Shown here: piece by piece, positions 38,691 through 49,093 of the stretch
Layout of the letters: each line of letters begins with the position of its first letter
How positions within the stretch are numbered: the stretch's first letter is position 1
From: an uncultured Pelagibacteraceae bacterium
GTDB lineage: Bacteria; Pseudomonadota; Alphaproteobacteria; Pelagibacterales; Pelagibacteraceae
DNA length: 64,000 bases
Reading direction: 5' to 3'
Assembly: GCA_902555465.1 (NCBI GenBank)
Contig: CACDSN010000006.1
Coordinates: forward strand, 1 to 64,000
Program-made: the position numbers and the translations under genes
Notes under the pieces: generated by a model
Told to the model about the DNA's origin: nothing
The model's input: only the letters and a program-made list of their open reading frames with translations
Database searches by the model: none

Positions 38691-39692
38691 ATGAGTGCCA
38701 CTATAAATCTGGAAAAAAAACATTTTCCAGTATTACTTGATGAATTAATCAAGATCATTTCCCCTCGATATAGTGGCACTTTTTTAGACTGCACTTTTGG
38801 ACAAGGTGGTTATTCAAAAAAAATACTAGAAAATACTAAAAATAAAGTAATTGCCTTTGATCGTGATAAAGATGTAGTTAAATTTTCAGAAATATTAAAA
38901 AAAAAATATAAAGACAGATTTGAATTTAATCATAAAAAATTTAGTCAAATTAAAAGTATTTCTGCAAAAGATATTAAGGCAATTATTTTTGATCTAGGGT
39001 ATTCAACCACTCAAATTTTTGATGAAAATAAAGGATTATCTTTTAACTTTAAAGGAAAGCTTAATATGAGGATGGGATTAAATTCTTTTTCTGCACATGA
39101 TGTAATAAATAAATTAGATAAAAAAGAACTTTCAAATATATTTAAATATTTAGGAGATGAAAAAGATTCAAAAAAAATTGCTCAAGCGATAATTAAAAAA
39201 AGAGATCAAAAAATTATCACCACAAATGATTTAGTTGAGATAATTAATAAGGCAAAAAAAAATTATAATTTTAAAATTAACAAGTCTACAAAAATTTTTC
39301 AATCACTTAGAATTTTTGTTAATCAGGAAATTAGTGAGTTAATTTATGGATTAATTAACGCTTATAAATTAATACCTATCGGTAGCTATATTGTTGTTAT
39401 TACATTTAATTCATTAGAAGACAAAATAGTAAAATTTTTTTTTAAAAATTATTCAGAGGAAAAAAAAGTTTCGAGATATTTACCTTATTCAAAAAATACT
39501 AATCAAATTTTTGAACTATTGAACAAAAAAGTAATTTTTCCGTCAGTTGAGGAAATCAAAAAAAATCCTCCATCAAGGTCTGCAAAACTTAGGTATGTAA
39601 AAAAAGTAGGTGATCAAGCAAATTTTGAAGAGTTTTTTACTAAATTTAAAACTTTTTTAGATATTGAAAATATAGGAAAAAAACTATGTTAA
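38691..39692 (+). CDS. rsmH: 16S rRNA (cytosine-1402-N4)-methyltransferase RsmH
   Basis: The 333-residue protein opens HFPVLLDELIKIISPRYSG and has the SAM loop FLDCTFGQGGYSKKILE, DLGYSTTQIFDENKGLSF, LNMRMG and the C-terminal NPPSRSAKLRYVKK, all typical of RsmH (MraW). It methylates C1402 in the ribosomal P site. It normally directly follows mraZ, but here ftsZ intervenes. It overlaps ftsL by 7 bases. Confidence 0.97.
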   Translation: MSATINLEKKHFPVLLDELIKIISPRYSGTFLDCTFGQGGYSKKILENTKNKVIAFDRDKDVVKFSEILKKKYKDRFEFNHKKFSQIKSISAKDIKAIIFDLGYSTTQIFDENKGLSFNFKGKLNMRMGLNSFSAHDVINKLDKKELSNIFKYLGDEKDSKKIAQAIIKKRDQKIITTNDLVEIINKAKKNYNFKINKSTKIFQSLRIFVNQEISELIYGLINAYKLIPIGSYIVVITFNSLEDKIVKFFFKNYSEEKKVSRYLPYSKNTNQIFELLNKKVIFPSVEEIKKNPPSRSAKLRYVKKVGDQANFEEFFTKFKTFLDIENIGKKLC

Positions 39693-39988
39693 AGAAGTTA
39701 TTTATTTTTACTATAATATCATTGATAATTTCAACCACTTTAATCAAAAATTATACTAAGAAATTAGATGAACAAATATTTTCATTGAAAGAAAACATTA
39801 ATTATTTGGACAACGTAAAGGAGTTAGTTCAGCTTGAAAATGACTATTTAAGTTCTCCTGAGAAATTATTAGAATTAAGCAATTTATACTTTGATGATGA
39901 GCTTAATTTTACCTCAAGAAAAAATATAAAAATAATAACAAATATTGACCAATTAAATTTAGAAAATTTTAGTAATAATAATGAGTAG
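39686..39988 (+). CDS. ftsL: FtsL-like cell division protein
   Basis: The 100-residue protein has a single N-terminal membrane helix (LFIFTIISLIISTTLI), then a coiled coil (YTKKLDEQIFSLKENINYLDN). This is the FtsL layout: short cytoplasmic end, one helix, periplasmic coil that pairs with FtsB. The sequence family is very divergent, so the name relies on size, topology and position between rsmH and ftsI. It overlaps both neighbours by 7 to 8 bases. Confidence 0.75.
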   Translation: MLKKLFIFTIISLIISTTLIKNYTKKLDEQIFSLKENINYLDNVKELVQLENDYLSSPEKLLELSNLYFDDELNFTSRKNIKIITNIDQLNLENFSNNNE

Positions 39989-41651
39989 TGAGAATAACAA
40001 TTTTAATTTCGAAAACGATTTTGAAAAACTTGAAAACAAATATGATAAAAATAAATTAAATATATCTTTCAATAGAATTGCGTTTATTTTTTTTATTTTT
40101 TTATTAGTTTTATTAATTTTTTCATTAAAAGCATTTTATTTGACTGGAAAAAATCTTCCCCAAAGTAATTTTGTTAGCTCTAAAAAAGAGGTTAGAAATA
40201 ATATTTTAGATAGAAATAGTAACATATTAGCTAAGACTATTATAACTCGAAATATTGGAATTAACCCGAATCTAGTAATTGATAAAAAAAAATTATTGTT
40301 AAATTTAAAAATTCTGTTTCCTGATAAAAATTATGATCTCATAGAAAAAAAAATAAATAAAAAAAAATTCTTTTATTTTGCTGAAGAATTAGATCCTGAA
40401 AATTATGAAAAATTAATGATGCTTGGAGACAAATCTTTGATACCCGAAAACAGAATTACAAGAGTTTATCCACAAAAAAATTTATTTAGTCATATTATTG
40501 GTCAGATAGATAATGAAAATAATGGTATTTCTGGAATTGAGAAGAGTTTTGATAATAAATTAAAAGAGTCAAGTGAAGACCTTAAACTTACAGTAGATGT
40601 TAATCTACAACATTTGATACGACAGGAACTGATAAAATTTCAAAATATATTTAGTACTATCGGATCTACCGCAATTCTAATGAATTCTAAAAATGGAGAA
40701 ATTTTGTCTCTCTTATCTCTTCCCGATTATGATATTAATAAAAGACAATATCTTGAAGATAAAAATTTAATAAACAGAGCAACAAAGGGTGTGTATGAAC
40801 TAGGTTCAGTATTTAAAACATTCACATATGCTGCTGGCCTAAATGAAGGATATATAACTCCAAACACAGAATTTAAAAAATTGGAGAAAAAAATCTATTG
40901 TAGTAAATTTCCTATTGGAGAGTATGATGAAAATATTCCATCAGATCTTACTGCTGAACAAATTTTGATAAGATCAGGCAATATAGGCTCGATAAGAATT
41001 GCCCAAAAAGTGGGCCAGGATAAATTTAAAAAATTTTTAAATGATTTGGGTCTTCAGGGTACTATAGATTTTGATATTGAGGAGATTGGAACCCCTCTTA
41101 AATTTAAATGGGGCAAATGTAAGCTTGCAACTTCTGCTTATGGTCATGGTATTACAACAACACTTTTACAATTGGCAAAAGGATATTCAATAGTATCAAA
41201 TGGTGGTTACGATATTAGGCCAACTTTAATATTAAATGAAAAAAAAAGAGAGATAACATATCAAAGAATAATTTCAAACGATGTGTCAAATAAAGTAAAT
41301 TTAGCTCTTAGAAAGATAGTAACAACCAAAGAAGGAACCGCTAATTTTGCAAATATTGATGGATATGAAGTTGCTGGAAAAACTGGAACTGCACAAAAAT
41401 CTGTTTCAGGAGGTTATTCAAAAAAGAAGATAAATACTTTTGCATCTATATTCCCAACATCAGATCCAAAGTATGTATTAATTGTAATGTTGGATGAGCC
41501 AAAACCAAATAAAGATTATTTATATGAATATAAGGATGGGTCTGGATGGAAAATAAAAGGAACACAATTCAATACAGCAGGCTGGACAGCGGTAGAAGTT
41601 GCAGGAAAAATTATAGAAAAAATAGGACCTATTTTAGCCACAAAATACTAA
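39981..41651 (+). CDS. ftsI: Penicillin-binding protein 3, septal transpeptidase FtsI
   Basis: The 556-residue protein has one membrane helix (residues about 28-50), a pedestal domain (EVRNNILDRNSNILAKT and HIIGQIDNENNGISGIEKSFD) and a class B transpeptidase domain. The active-site motifs are SVFK (the Ser-x2-Lys, in ELGSVFKTFTYAAG), SGN in IRSGNIGSIRIA and KTG in VAGKTGTAQKS. It cross-links septal peptidoglycan with FtsW, encoded downstream. It is 13 bases from the fused murE-murF gene. Confidence 0.97.
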   Translation: MSSENNNFNFENDFEKLENKYDKNKLNISFNRIAFIFFIFLLVLLIFSLKAFYLTGKNLPQSNFVSSKKEVRNNILDRNSNILAKTIITRNIGINPNLVIDKKKLLLNLKILFPDKNYDLIEKKINKKKFFYFAEELDPENYEKLMMLGDKSLIPENRITRVYPQKNLFSHIIGQIDNENNGISGIEKSFDNKLKESSEDLKLTVDVNLQHLIRQELIKFQNIFSTIGSTAILMNSKNGEILSLLSLPDYDINKRQYLEDKNLINRATKGVYELGSVFKTFTYAAGLNEGYITPNTEFKKLEKKIYCSKFPIGEYDENIPSDLTAEQILIRSGNIGSIRIAQKVGQDKFKKFLNDLGLQGTIDFDIEEIGTPLKFKWGKCKLATSAYGHGITTTLLQLAKGYSIVSNGGYDIRPTLILNEKKREITYQRIISNDVSNKVNLALRKIVTTKEGTANFANIDGYEVAGKTGTAQKSVSGGYSKKKINTFASIFPTSDPKYVLIVMLDEPKPNKDYLYEYKDGSGWKIKGTQFNTAGWTAVEVAGKIIEKIGPILATKY

Positions 41652-41664
41652 GATTTTAAAAAAA

Positions 41665-44487
41665 ATGTTACTAGGCAAAATATTTAAAAATATAAATAAA
41701 AAATATAAATCAATAAAATTTAACAATATTACTTTTAATAGTAGGGATTGTGCAATTAATGATATATTTTTTGCAATAAGTGGCAATTATTCAAATGGTA
41801 ATAATTATATTAATCACGCGATTAAAAATGGCGCAAAAATAATTATTTCTGATTTAAAATTTCAAGGATTTAATAAAAATAAAATTTTATTTATTAGAAC
41901 TAAAAATCCAAGAAAATTACTATCTGAAGCAGCAAGTAATTTTTATAAAAGTAAACCAAATAATATCATAGCAATAACAGGAACAAATGGAAAAACGTCT
42001 ATAGCAAATTTTTATTATCAAATTTTAAGTTTAAATAATATAAAAGTTGCTTCAATTGGTACACTAGGTATTTTGTCAAAAAAATTTAGACAAAATACAA
42101 AAAATACAACTATTGATCCAATTAAAATTCATAAAGTGCTAAAAAAACTTAAAGATTTAAAAATCGATAACGTAATATTAGAAGCCTCAAGTCACGGATT
42201 AAAACAACATAGGTTGAATAATATAAATTTTAATACAGCCATTTTTACAAATTTATCAAGAGACCACCTAGATTATCATAAAACATTTAAGGATTATTTA
42301 AATTCAAAACTTATACTTTTTAATAAGCTACTCAAAAATAAAGGTAATATTATATATGATAAAAATATTTCACAAGCTAATAAACTTAATAAAATTTCTC
42401 ATAAAAAAAAATTAAAAAAATTTGATTTTGGTACTGAAAAATCATTTTTTAATATTACAAATATACAGCACTTAAATTCTCAAAAAAAAATAGATTTTAT
42501 ATTAAATAAAAAAAAATTTTCATTTAAAACCTTTTTAACTGGCAACATACAAATAAAAAATCTAATGTTTGCAATCTTAGCCGCGCATCTTTCTAAAATA
42601 AAAATAAATGATATTTTAAAATCAGTTAAAAAAATTAAACCAATAAATGGCAGATTAGAAAAAATTGGAAGAATAAAGAATAATTCAAATGTTTTTCTTG
42701 ATTATGCACATACTCCGGATGCATTAAAAACTGCAATTCTTAATATTAAAGATGACTATCCTTTAAGTAAAATTTGTTTGGTATTTGGTTGTGGAGGAAA
42801 TAGGGATAAATATAAAAGATCCTTAATGGGTTCAGTTGCAAGTAAATATTGTGATTCTATTTATTTAACAGATGATAATCCAAGATTTGAAAATCCAAAA
42901 AAAATTAGAGATCAAATAAAGAAAGGAATTAAAAATAATAAATTTATTGAGATTGGATCTAGAGCGAAAGCAATTAACAAAGCTGTTCAAGAATTAAGTT
43001 CGGGAGATATCCTAATTGTTGCTGGAAAAGGACATGAAAATTATCAGGAGTATAAGAAAATAAAATTTTTTTCAGATAGATCAGAAATTTTGAAGGCAAT
43101 AAGAAAAAAAAATTTAATTTTGTCTAAATCAATAAAAACTAATATCGTACAAGAAAATTTGAACTATAATTTAAAAAATAGAAACATTTTAATTAATTCT
43201 GCTTCAATAAATTCAAAAAAAATAAATAAGAATTCAATATTTATTGGCATTAAGGGAAAAAAATATGACGGAAATTTATTTGCAGGCGAAGCTATTAAAA
43301 ACGGTGCAAGTTTAGCTTTATCAAACAAAAAAAATAAGGGTTCAAAAATAATATATAATCAAAATCCATTAAATTTTTTAAATAAAATAAGTATTAAACT
43401 AAGAAAATCATTAGATGCTAAATATATTGCAATAACTGGTTCTGCAGGAAAAACTTCAGTTAAAGAATTAACAGGTTTTTGTCTTAACAAATTGGCAAAA
43501 ACATATTATTCAAAAAAATCATTTAATAATAAGTATGGGGTTCCATTAAGTATATTTAATACACCGCAATCTAAAAAATTTGTAGTTCTTGAAGTAGGTA
43601 TGGATAAAAAAGGAGAGATAGATAATTTAACTAAATTAATTAAACCAAATCTTGGATTAATAACAAATATTTCTTATGCTCATATTCAAAACTTTAAAAA
43701 CCTTAACCAGATCGCACATGCAAAAGGAGAATTAATTAACAATATTATTTCTAATGGTACAATGATTATTAATAAAGATGATAAATATTATAAATATTTT
43801 TTAAAAAAGTCTGTTAATCATAATTTAAAAATCATTTCTTTTAGCAAAAAAAATAAAGATGCTAATGTTGTTTTTCTTAATCAAAAAAAAATAAAAAATC
43901 AATTTCAGTTTAATTTTAAAATTAACAATAAAATTAAATCTTTTTTAATTCCTAGAGAATTATTAAATTATAAAGAAAATATTTTGGCTTCCTTAGGCAT
44001 AATAATTAATTATTTTTCTATTGATAGATTAAATAAAAATTTGTTTACAAACTTTAATATTCCTAAAAGTAGAGGATCTATAAAAAAATATAATAATGGA
44101 ACAAAAAAATTAACTATTATTGATGAGAGTTACAATTCAAATCCATTATCTTTTAAATTTGCTTTAGAAAAATTTGATAAAACTTATAATGAAAAAAATA
44201 AAAAATTCCTTTTAATTGGAGATATGCTTGAACTTGGAAAGTATTCAAGAAATCTGCATATAAAAATTGCAAAATATATAAATCAATCAAAAGTGAACAA
44301 AGCTTTTGTTTATGGGAAGCTCGTAAAACACACATTTAACAAATTAAAACCACAAATGAAGGGTAAAATACTTAAAAATAAGATGGATATTCTAAATTTA
44401 ATTAATAAAGAATTACCTAATAATAGTTTTTTAATGGTAAAAGGGTCTAACTCAACAGGATTAAATAAAATAATCCGTTATTTATGA
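41665..44487 (+). CDS. Fused MurE-MurF ligase (UDP-MurNAc-tripeptide synthetase plus D-Ala-D-Ala adding enzyme)
   Basis: One 940-residue reading frame carries two complete Mur ligases. Residues about 1-485 are MurE: ATP loop GTNGKTS at 106-112, LSRDHLDYH, LDYAHTPDALK and DNPRFE at 404-409, whose DNPR form marks use of meso-diaminopimelate. Residues about 500-940 are MurF: GSAGKTS at 592-598, VGMDKKGEIDNL, NISYAHIQNF and IDESYNSNPLSFKFAL. MurE adds the third residue and MurF the D-Ala-D-Ala dipeptide (made by the downstream ddl). No frameshift or stop lies between them, so the enzymes are covalently joined for consecutive cytoplasmic steps. Confidence 0.96.
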   Translation: MLLGKIFKNINKKYKSIKFNNITFNSRDCAINDIFFAISGNYSNGNNYINHAIKNGAKIIISDLKFQGFNKNKILFIRTKNPRKLLSEAASNFYKSKPNNIIAITGTNGKTSIANFYYQILSLNNIKVASIGTLGILSKKFRQNTKNTTIDPIKIHKVLKKLKDLKIDNVILEASSHGLKQHRLNNINFNTAIFTNLSRDHLDYHKTFKDYLNSKLILFNKLLKNKGNIIYDKNISQANKLNKISHKKKLKKFDFGTEKSFFNITNIQHLNSQKKIDFILNKKKFSFKTFLTGNIQIKNLMFAILAAHLSKIKINDILKSVKKIKPINGRLEKIGRIKNNSNVFLDYAHTPDALKTAILNIKDDYPLSKICLVFGCGGNRDKYKRSLMGSVASKYCDSIYLTDDNPRFENPKKIRDQIKKGIKNNKFIEIGSRAKAINKAVQELSSGDILIVAGKGHENYQEYKKIKFFSDRSEILKAIRKKNLILSKSIKTNIVQENLNYNLKNRNILINSASINSKKINKNSIFIGIKGKKYDGNLFAGEAIKNGASLALSNKKNKGSKIIYNQNPLNFLNKISIKLRKSLDAKYIAITGSAGKTSVKELTGFCLNKLAKTYYSKKSFNNKYGVPLSIFNTPQSKKFVVLEVGMDKKGEIDNLTKLIKPNLGLITNISYAHIQNFKNLNQIAHAKGELINNIISNGTMIINKDDKYYKYFLKKSVNHNLKIISFSKKNKDANVVFLNQKKIKNQFQFNFKINNKIKSFLIPRELLNYKENILASLGIIINYFSIDRLNKNLFTNFNIPKSRGSIKKYNNGTKKLTIIDESYNSNPLSFKFALEKFDKTYNEKNKKFLLIGDMLELGKYSRNLHIKIAKYINQSKVNKAFVYGKLVKHTFNKLKPQMKGKILKNKMDILNLINKELPNNSFLMVKGSNSTGLNKIIRYL

Positions 44488-44497
44488 ATCATTTTTT

Positions 44498-45583
44498 ATG
44501 CTCTATAATTTAATTACAAGTTACTCAGACACGTATTCTTTTTTAAATTTTTTTAATTTTTTAACAGTAAGAACAGGATTAGCAGTTATTACTGCAATGA
44601 TAATAGTATTTTTAATTGGTGATAATTTTATTAATTATTTTTCATCAAAAAAGATCACAAACCCTATCCGTTCTGATGGCCCAGAAGATCATTTGATTAA
44701 AAAAATAGGTACACCAACAATGGGTGGTGTTCTAATTTTAATTGGGCTATTTTCAGGTGTAATTTTATGGGCTGATCTTTACAATCCTTATAATTGGCTT
44801 CTAATTTTTATAACATTATCCTTTGGAATTTTAGGAGCTTTTGATGATTATAAAAAAATAAAAAATAATAACTCAAAAGGTATTTCGACTAAAATTAAAT
44901 TAATTATTCAAATTTTGCTTGGGTTAATTTCATTATTTATTTTTTATAATTTTATAGAATCTGATCTTAAGACAAATTTATATTTTCCTTTTTTTAAGAA
45001 TTTAGTGATAAACTTAGGATGGTTTTTTATTCCATTTTATTTGTTTGTAATAGTCGGATCCTCAAATGCAGTAAATTTAACCGATGGTTTAGATGGTTTA
45101 GCAACTGTGCCTGTAATACTAGTAGCTGGTTGTTTTGCCTTTATTAGTTATGTATCTGGAAACATTATCTTCTCAAAATATTTATTAATTCCTTATATTG
45201 AAGGGGTTGGAGAAGTTTCGGTTTTTTGTGGAGCAATTATAGGGGCATCTATAGGTTTTTTATGGTTCAATGCACCGCCTGCAAAAATATTTATGGGTGA
45301 CACTGGATCCTTGGCACTTGGAGGTTCATTAGGTGCAGTAGGAGTAGTTACAAAACATGAAATTGTTTTAGCTATTACTGGGGGCCTTTTTGTTTTAGAA
45401 GCAATATCAGTCATTGTTCAAGTTATTTCTTATAAATTAACTGGAAAAAGAATTTTTATGATGGCGCCTATTCATCATCATTTTGAAAAGAAAGGTTGGG
45501 CAGAATCTACTGTAGTAATTAGATTTTGGATTATTTCTTTAATTTTAGCAATGATTGGACTTGCAACATTAAAATTAAGATAA
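44498..45583 (+). CDS. mraY: Phospho-N-acetylmuramoyl-pentapeptide transferase
   Basis: MraY makes lipid I by moving phospho-MurNAc-pentapeptide to undecaprenyl phosphate. The 361-residue multi-helix membrane protein shows DHLIKKIGTPTMGGVLI, the Asp pair in GAFDDYKKI, NAVNLTDGLDGLA, FMGDTGSLALGG and the histidine-rich loop MAPIHHHFEKKGW. Its TAA overlaps the murD ATG (TAATG), which implies coupled translation. Confidence 0.98.
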   Translation: MLYNLITSYSDTYSFLNFFNFLTVRTGLAVITAMIIVFLIGDNFINYFSSKKITNPIRSDGPEDHLIKKIGTPTMGGVLILIGLFSGVILWADLYNPYNWLLIFITLSFGILGAFDDYKKIKNNNSKGISTKIKLIIQILLGLISLFIFYNFIESDLKTNLYFPFFKNLVINLGWFFIPFYLFVIVGSSNAVNLTDGLDGLATVPVILVAGCFAFISYVSGNIIFSKYLLIPYIEGVGEVSVFCGAIIGASIGFLWFNAPPAKIFMGDTGSLALGGSLGAVGVVTKHEIVLAITGGLFVLEAISVIVQVISYKLTGKRIFMMAPIHHHFEKKGWAESTVVIRFWIISLILAMIGLATLKLR

Positions 45584-46890
45584 TGTTTAGCAAAAAAACT
45601 TTCATTAATAAAAGCATATTAATCTATGGCTTAGGACTTTCAGGAAAATCTTGTTTTAAATATTTATCAAATAAAAGCTCAATCACAATTTTTGATGATA
45701 ATTCTACTCTTAAAAACAAAAAAAATAAAAATTTTTTTCTAAAAATAAAAAATATAAATCAATACAAATTTGATTATATTGTTTTGAGTCCTGGAATTGA
45801 TATTAAAAAATGCAAATTAAGTAATTATTTATTTAAAAATAAAAAAAAAATAATCACTGAGCTTGATATTTTTTATTTATTTAATCCTCAAAATACCAAA
45901 ATTACGATTACTGGTACAAATGGCAAATCAACTAGTTGTCAGATGTTATACAATATTTTTAAATCAAATAATCTGGATGTAAGATTAGTGGGTAATATTG
46001 GTAAACCTCCATTATTAGAAAAAAATATTAAAAAAAAGACCATTTTTATTATCGAGGCTTCATCCTATCAAATACATTACAGTAATTACTTTAATACAAA
46101 TTATGCGGTAATTTTAAATCTTAATCCCGATCATTTAGAGAGACATGGCAATATACATAATTACGCTAGGGCAAAGCTAAAATTAATTTATAAACAAAAA
46201 AAAAATAATTTTTCATATATTGAAAAGGACAATCTTTTTTTAAAAAAAAATATAATGACTGAAAAAATCAAATCAAGAATTAATAGACTTAGTTTCAATA
46301 AACAACAGTTTTTTAAAAATAAAATAAATAACCCATATTTACTTGATAAAAATAATTTAAATAATATTCATTTCATTTACTCATTATGTAAAAAATTTAA
46401 GCTTTCAGATAATAAAATTTTTAATTCATTAAATAATTTTAAAGGTTTAAAATTTAGGAAACAGATAATTTACAAAAGTAATAAATTAATGATTATTAAT
46501 GATTCTAAATCAACTAGTTTCTCGTCTACAGTTGGTCTTTTATCTAGCTATAAAAATATTTTTTGGATAGTAGGTGGAAAATATAAAATTGGTGATAATT
46601 TTAATTTAGATAAAAAATATTATAAAAATATATATGCTTATATTATTGGATTAAATAAAAATTTCTTTATTAAACAGTTCAAAAATAAAATTAATTTTAA
46701 ATATACAAAAAATTTAAAAAAAACAATTTCAATTATAAAAAAAAATATTAAAAATGATGAAAATCCTAAAACCATTTTATTTAGTCCTGCTGCTGCCTCA
46801 TTTGATCAATTTAAAAATTTTGAAGAAAGAGGAAAATATTTTAATGAACTTGTTAGAAAACTAATTCTTAAAAATTTATATGATAGATAA
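45583..46890 (+). CDS. murD: UDP-N-acetylmuramoylalanine-D-glutamate ligase
   Basis: MurD adds D-Glu. The ATG at 45583 (MFSKKTFINKSILIYGLG) gives 435 residues. A frame extending upstream to 45526 lies inside mraY and is not family-like. Motifs are GLGLSGKSCFKYL, LSPGID, the ATP loop GTNGKSTSCQ, NLNPDHLERHG and NDSKSTSFSS, plus LFSPAAASFDQF near the C terminus. It overlaps ftsW by 11 bases. Confidence 0.97.
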   Translation: MFSKKTFINKSILIYGLGLSGKSCFKYLSNKSSITIFDDNSTLKNKKNKNFFLKIKNINQYKFDYIVLSPGIDIKKCKLSNYLFKNKKKIITELDIFYLFNPQNTKITITGTNGKSTSCQMLYNIFKSNNLDVRLVGNIGKPPLLEKNIKKKTIFIIEASSYQIHYSNYFNTNYAVILNLNPDHLERHGNIHNYARAKLKLIYKQKKNNFSYIEKDNLFLKKNIMTEKIKSRINRLSFNKQQFFKNKINNPYLLDKNNLNNIHFIYSLCKKFKLSDNKIFNSLNNFKGLKFRKQIIYKSNKLMIINDSKSTSFSSTVGLLSSYKNIFWIVGGKYKIGDNFNLDKKYYKNIYAYIIGLNKNFFIKQFKNKINFKYTKNLKKTISIIKKNIKNDENPKTILFSPAAASFDQFKNFEERGKYFNELVRKLILKNLYDR

Positions 46891-47998
46891 ACTGAATATA
46901 TATGAAAATTATTATAGCTGGTGGAAAAATGTTGACAAAACAATTTTGATATTTGTTATTTCTTTTTTTCTAGCTGGATTATTTTTTTCATTGGCCTCTA
47001 CCTCCCTTATTGCATCCGATAGATTGAATACAAATTCCTATTATTTTTTTGTTAAACATTTAGCATTTATTTTATTGGGTTTATCAATAATGTTTGTATT
47101 TTCCCTAATTAAGGAAAATTTTCTAATTAAAATCTCAATTATTTTTTTTGTTTTATCTTTTATATTATTATTGCTGGTTCCATTTATTGGTGCGGAAGTC
47201 AAAGGTTCAAAAAGATGGTTAGATTTTCCTTTTTTACCTAGATTCCAACCTATAGAGTTAATCAAACCATTTTATGTTGTCATTCTTGCTTTTTTATTAA
47301 ACTATCAAAAATATAACTTATATTTTAAATATTTATTAACTTTATTGTTAATAGTTCCAATAGTTTTACTTTTGATGTCACAACCAGATATAGGTCAATC
47401 TGTATTAATTGTTTTTACATGGCTCTCATTGATATTTGTTTCTGGAATTAATCTAATTATTTTTTTTGGATTATTTGGTTTTTTTATTTCAATTTTATTA
47501 TACTTAATTCTTTTTGTTGAAAGATTTACATATATTAAGATAAGGATATCCTCTTTTTTTGATAGCTCTTCTAATAATTATTCTCAGGCAGAAAAGGCGT
47601 CAGAAGCAATAATTGATGGGGGATTTTTTGGCAAAGGAATAGGAGAGGGAACTTTAAATTCAAAAATACCAGAGGCACATACTGATTTTATTGTTTCAGT
47701 TATTTCTGAGGAGTTTGGTATAATTATAATTTTCTTGATTATGTTAGCTTTCATATTTTTTGCTTACAACATCTTCAAAAAAATTAGAGATACAAATGAT
47801 AATGTTTTTAAATTGATACTTACAGGATTAATATCATTGCTTTTAATGCAAGCATTTGTGCATGTGGGTGTTAATTTAAAGGTTTTACCAACTACAGGAA
47901 TGACACTTCCATTTATAAGCTATGGAGGATCTTCAATTATTAGTATTTCAATAGTTTCAGGTATTATTTTAAACTTAACTAAAAGAAGGGTTTATTAA
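46880..47998 (+). CDS. ftsW: Septal peptidoglycan polymerase FtsW
   Basis: A SEDS-family membrane protein of 372 residues with about ten helices. Typical stretches are KGSKRWLDFPFLPRFQPIELIK, SQPDIGQSVLI, GKGIGEGTLNSKIPEAHTDFIVSVISEEFG (holding the catalytic Asp) and TTGMTLPFISYGGSSIIS. Its place among murD and murG and beside ftsI favours FtsW over RodA. It is followed immediately by murG. Confidence 0.96.
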   Translation: MIDKLNIYENYYSWWKNVDKTILIFVISFFLAGLFFSLASTSLIASDRLNTNSYYFFVKHLAFILLGLSIMFVFSLIKENFLIKISIIFFVLSFILLLLVPFIGAEVKGSKRWLDFPFLPRFQPIELIKPFYVVILAFLLNYQKYNLYFKYLLTLLLIVPIVLLLMSQPDIGQSVLIVFTWLSLIFVSGINLIIFFGLFGFFISILLYLILFVERFTYIKIRISSFFDSSSNNYSQAEKASEAIIDGGFFGKGIGEGTLNSKIPEAHTDFIVSVISEEFGIIIIFLIMLAFIFFAYNIFKKIRDTNDNVFKLILTGLISLLLMQAFVHVGVNLKVLPTTGMTLPFISYGGSSIISISIVSGIILNLTKRRVY

Positions 47999-49093
47999 TT
48001 GAAAAAAATATTAATTTCTACCGGTGGTTCAGGTGGACATGTTGTTCCGGCACTAAATTTATATCAACATTTAAAAAATGATTTTGATGTAAAGATATAT
48101 ACAGATGTAAGAGGAGCAAAATATATACCTAAAGATATTAAAAAAAATATTTTTGAAGTAAGAAAATTACCTGAAAAAAAATATTTGTTACCTTTGAAAA
48201 TAATTTTTATTTTTTTTTCATTTATTAAATCACTAGTTCATCTAACTAGAAATAAATTTGATATTATAATTAGCACTGGGGGGTATATGTCGCTTCCAAT
48301 AGTTTTAGCAGCTAAAATTTTTAATATAAAAATATATTTAATTGAACCAAACTCTATAATTGGAAGGTCTAATAAATTTTTATTAAAATTCTCTAATAAT
48401 ATTTTGTGTTATGACAAAAATTTATTAATCAATAATAAAAATTTTAATTTAGAAACAAAAAATATTTCAAATAATAAGAAAATAATAATTGAACCTCTTT
48501 TAAATAAATGTTTTTACTCTCATAAAAATTCAGGTAGGGAAATAAAAAAAACTTTAAAAATTTTAATTATTGGAGGAAGTCAAGCATCGCTGTTTTTTAG
48601 TAAAAAATTAAAAAATGAAATTATTGATTTGGCATCAAAATACCACATAGAGGTAACACAGCAGCTATCATCCGAATATGATATTGTAGACTATAAAAAA
48701 GAATATGATAAAAAAAATATCAAAAACAATTTATTTTTTTTTGAAAATAATTTTTTATGTAAAGAAAATAACTTCGATATTGCTATAACAAGAGCTGGAG
48801 CCTCAACATTAGCAGAATTAGCTCATCTAGGTATTCCCTTTATTTCAATTCCATTTCCATATGCTACAGATAACCATCAATTTTTAAATACAAAAAGATA
48901 CCTAGATTTAAATTGTTGCTGGATATTAGAAGAAAAAAACTTTATTTCTGGAGATATTTATAAAATAATTAACAAAATTATGCTTAATAAAAATGAATAT
49001 AATTTAAAAAAAAATAATCTTGAAAAACTTAGTGATAATAATACTTGGGAAGATATCAACAAAAAAATAATAAAATATTTTAATGACTATTAG
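47999..49093 (+). CDS. murG: UDP-GlcNAc:lipid I N-acetylglucosaminyltransferase
   Basis: MurG converts lipid I to lipid II. It begins at a TTG directly after the ftsW stop. The 364-residue protein has ISTGGSGGHVVPALNL, STGGYMSLPIVLAAK, EPNSIIGRSNKFL, IIGGSQAS and the sugar-nucleotide region RAGASTLAELAHLGIPFISIPFPYATDNHQ. A GT-B fold is expected at the inner face of the membrane. It overlaps murC by 11 bases. Confidence 0.97.
   Translation: MKKILISTGGSGGHVVPALNLYQHLKNDFDVKIYTDVRGAKYIPKDIKKNIFEVRKLPEKKYLLPLKIIFIFFSFIKSLVHLTRNKFDIIISTGGYMSLPIVLAAKIFNIKIYLIEPNSIIGRSNKFLLKFSNNILCYDKNLLINNKNFNLETKNISNNKKIIIEPLLNKCFYSHKNSGREIKKTLKILIIGGSQASLFFSKKLKNEIIDLASKYHIEVTQQLSSEYDIVDYKKEYDKKNIKNNLFFFENNFLCKENNFDIAITRAGASTLAELAHLGIPFISIPFPYATDNHQFLNTKRYLDLNCCWILEEKNFISGDIYKIINKIMLNKNEYNLKKNNLEKLSDNNTWEDINKKIIKYFNDY

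Noticed and set aside
38672-38740. Short ORF starting at an ATG overlapping the ftsZ stop
   Set aside because: It runs only about 22 codons into rsmH out of frame and lacks any recognisable pattern.
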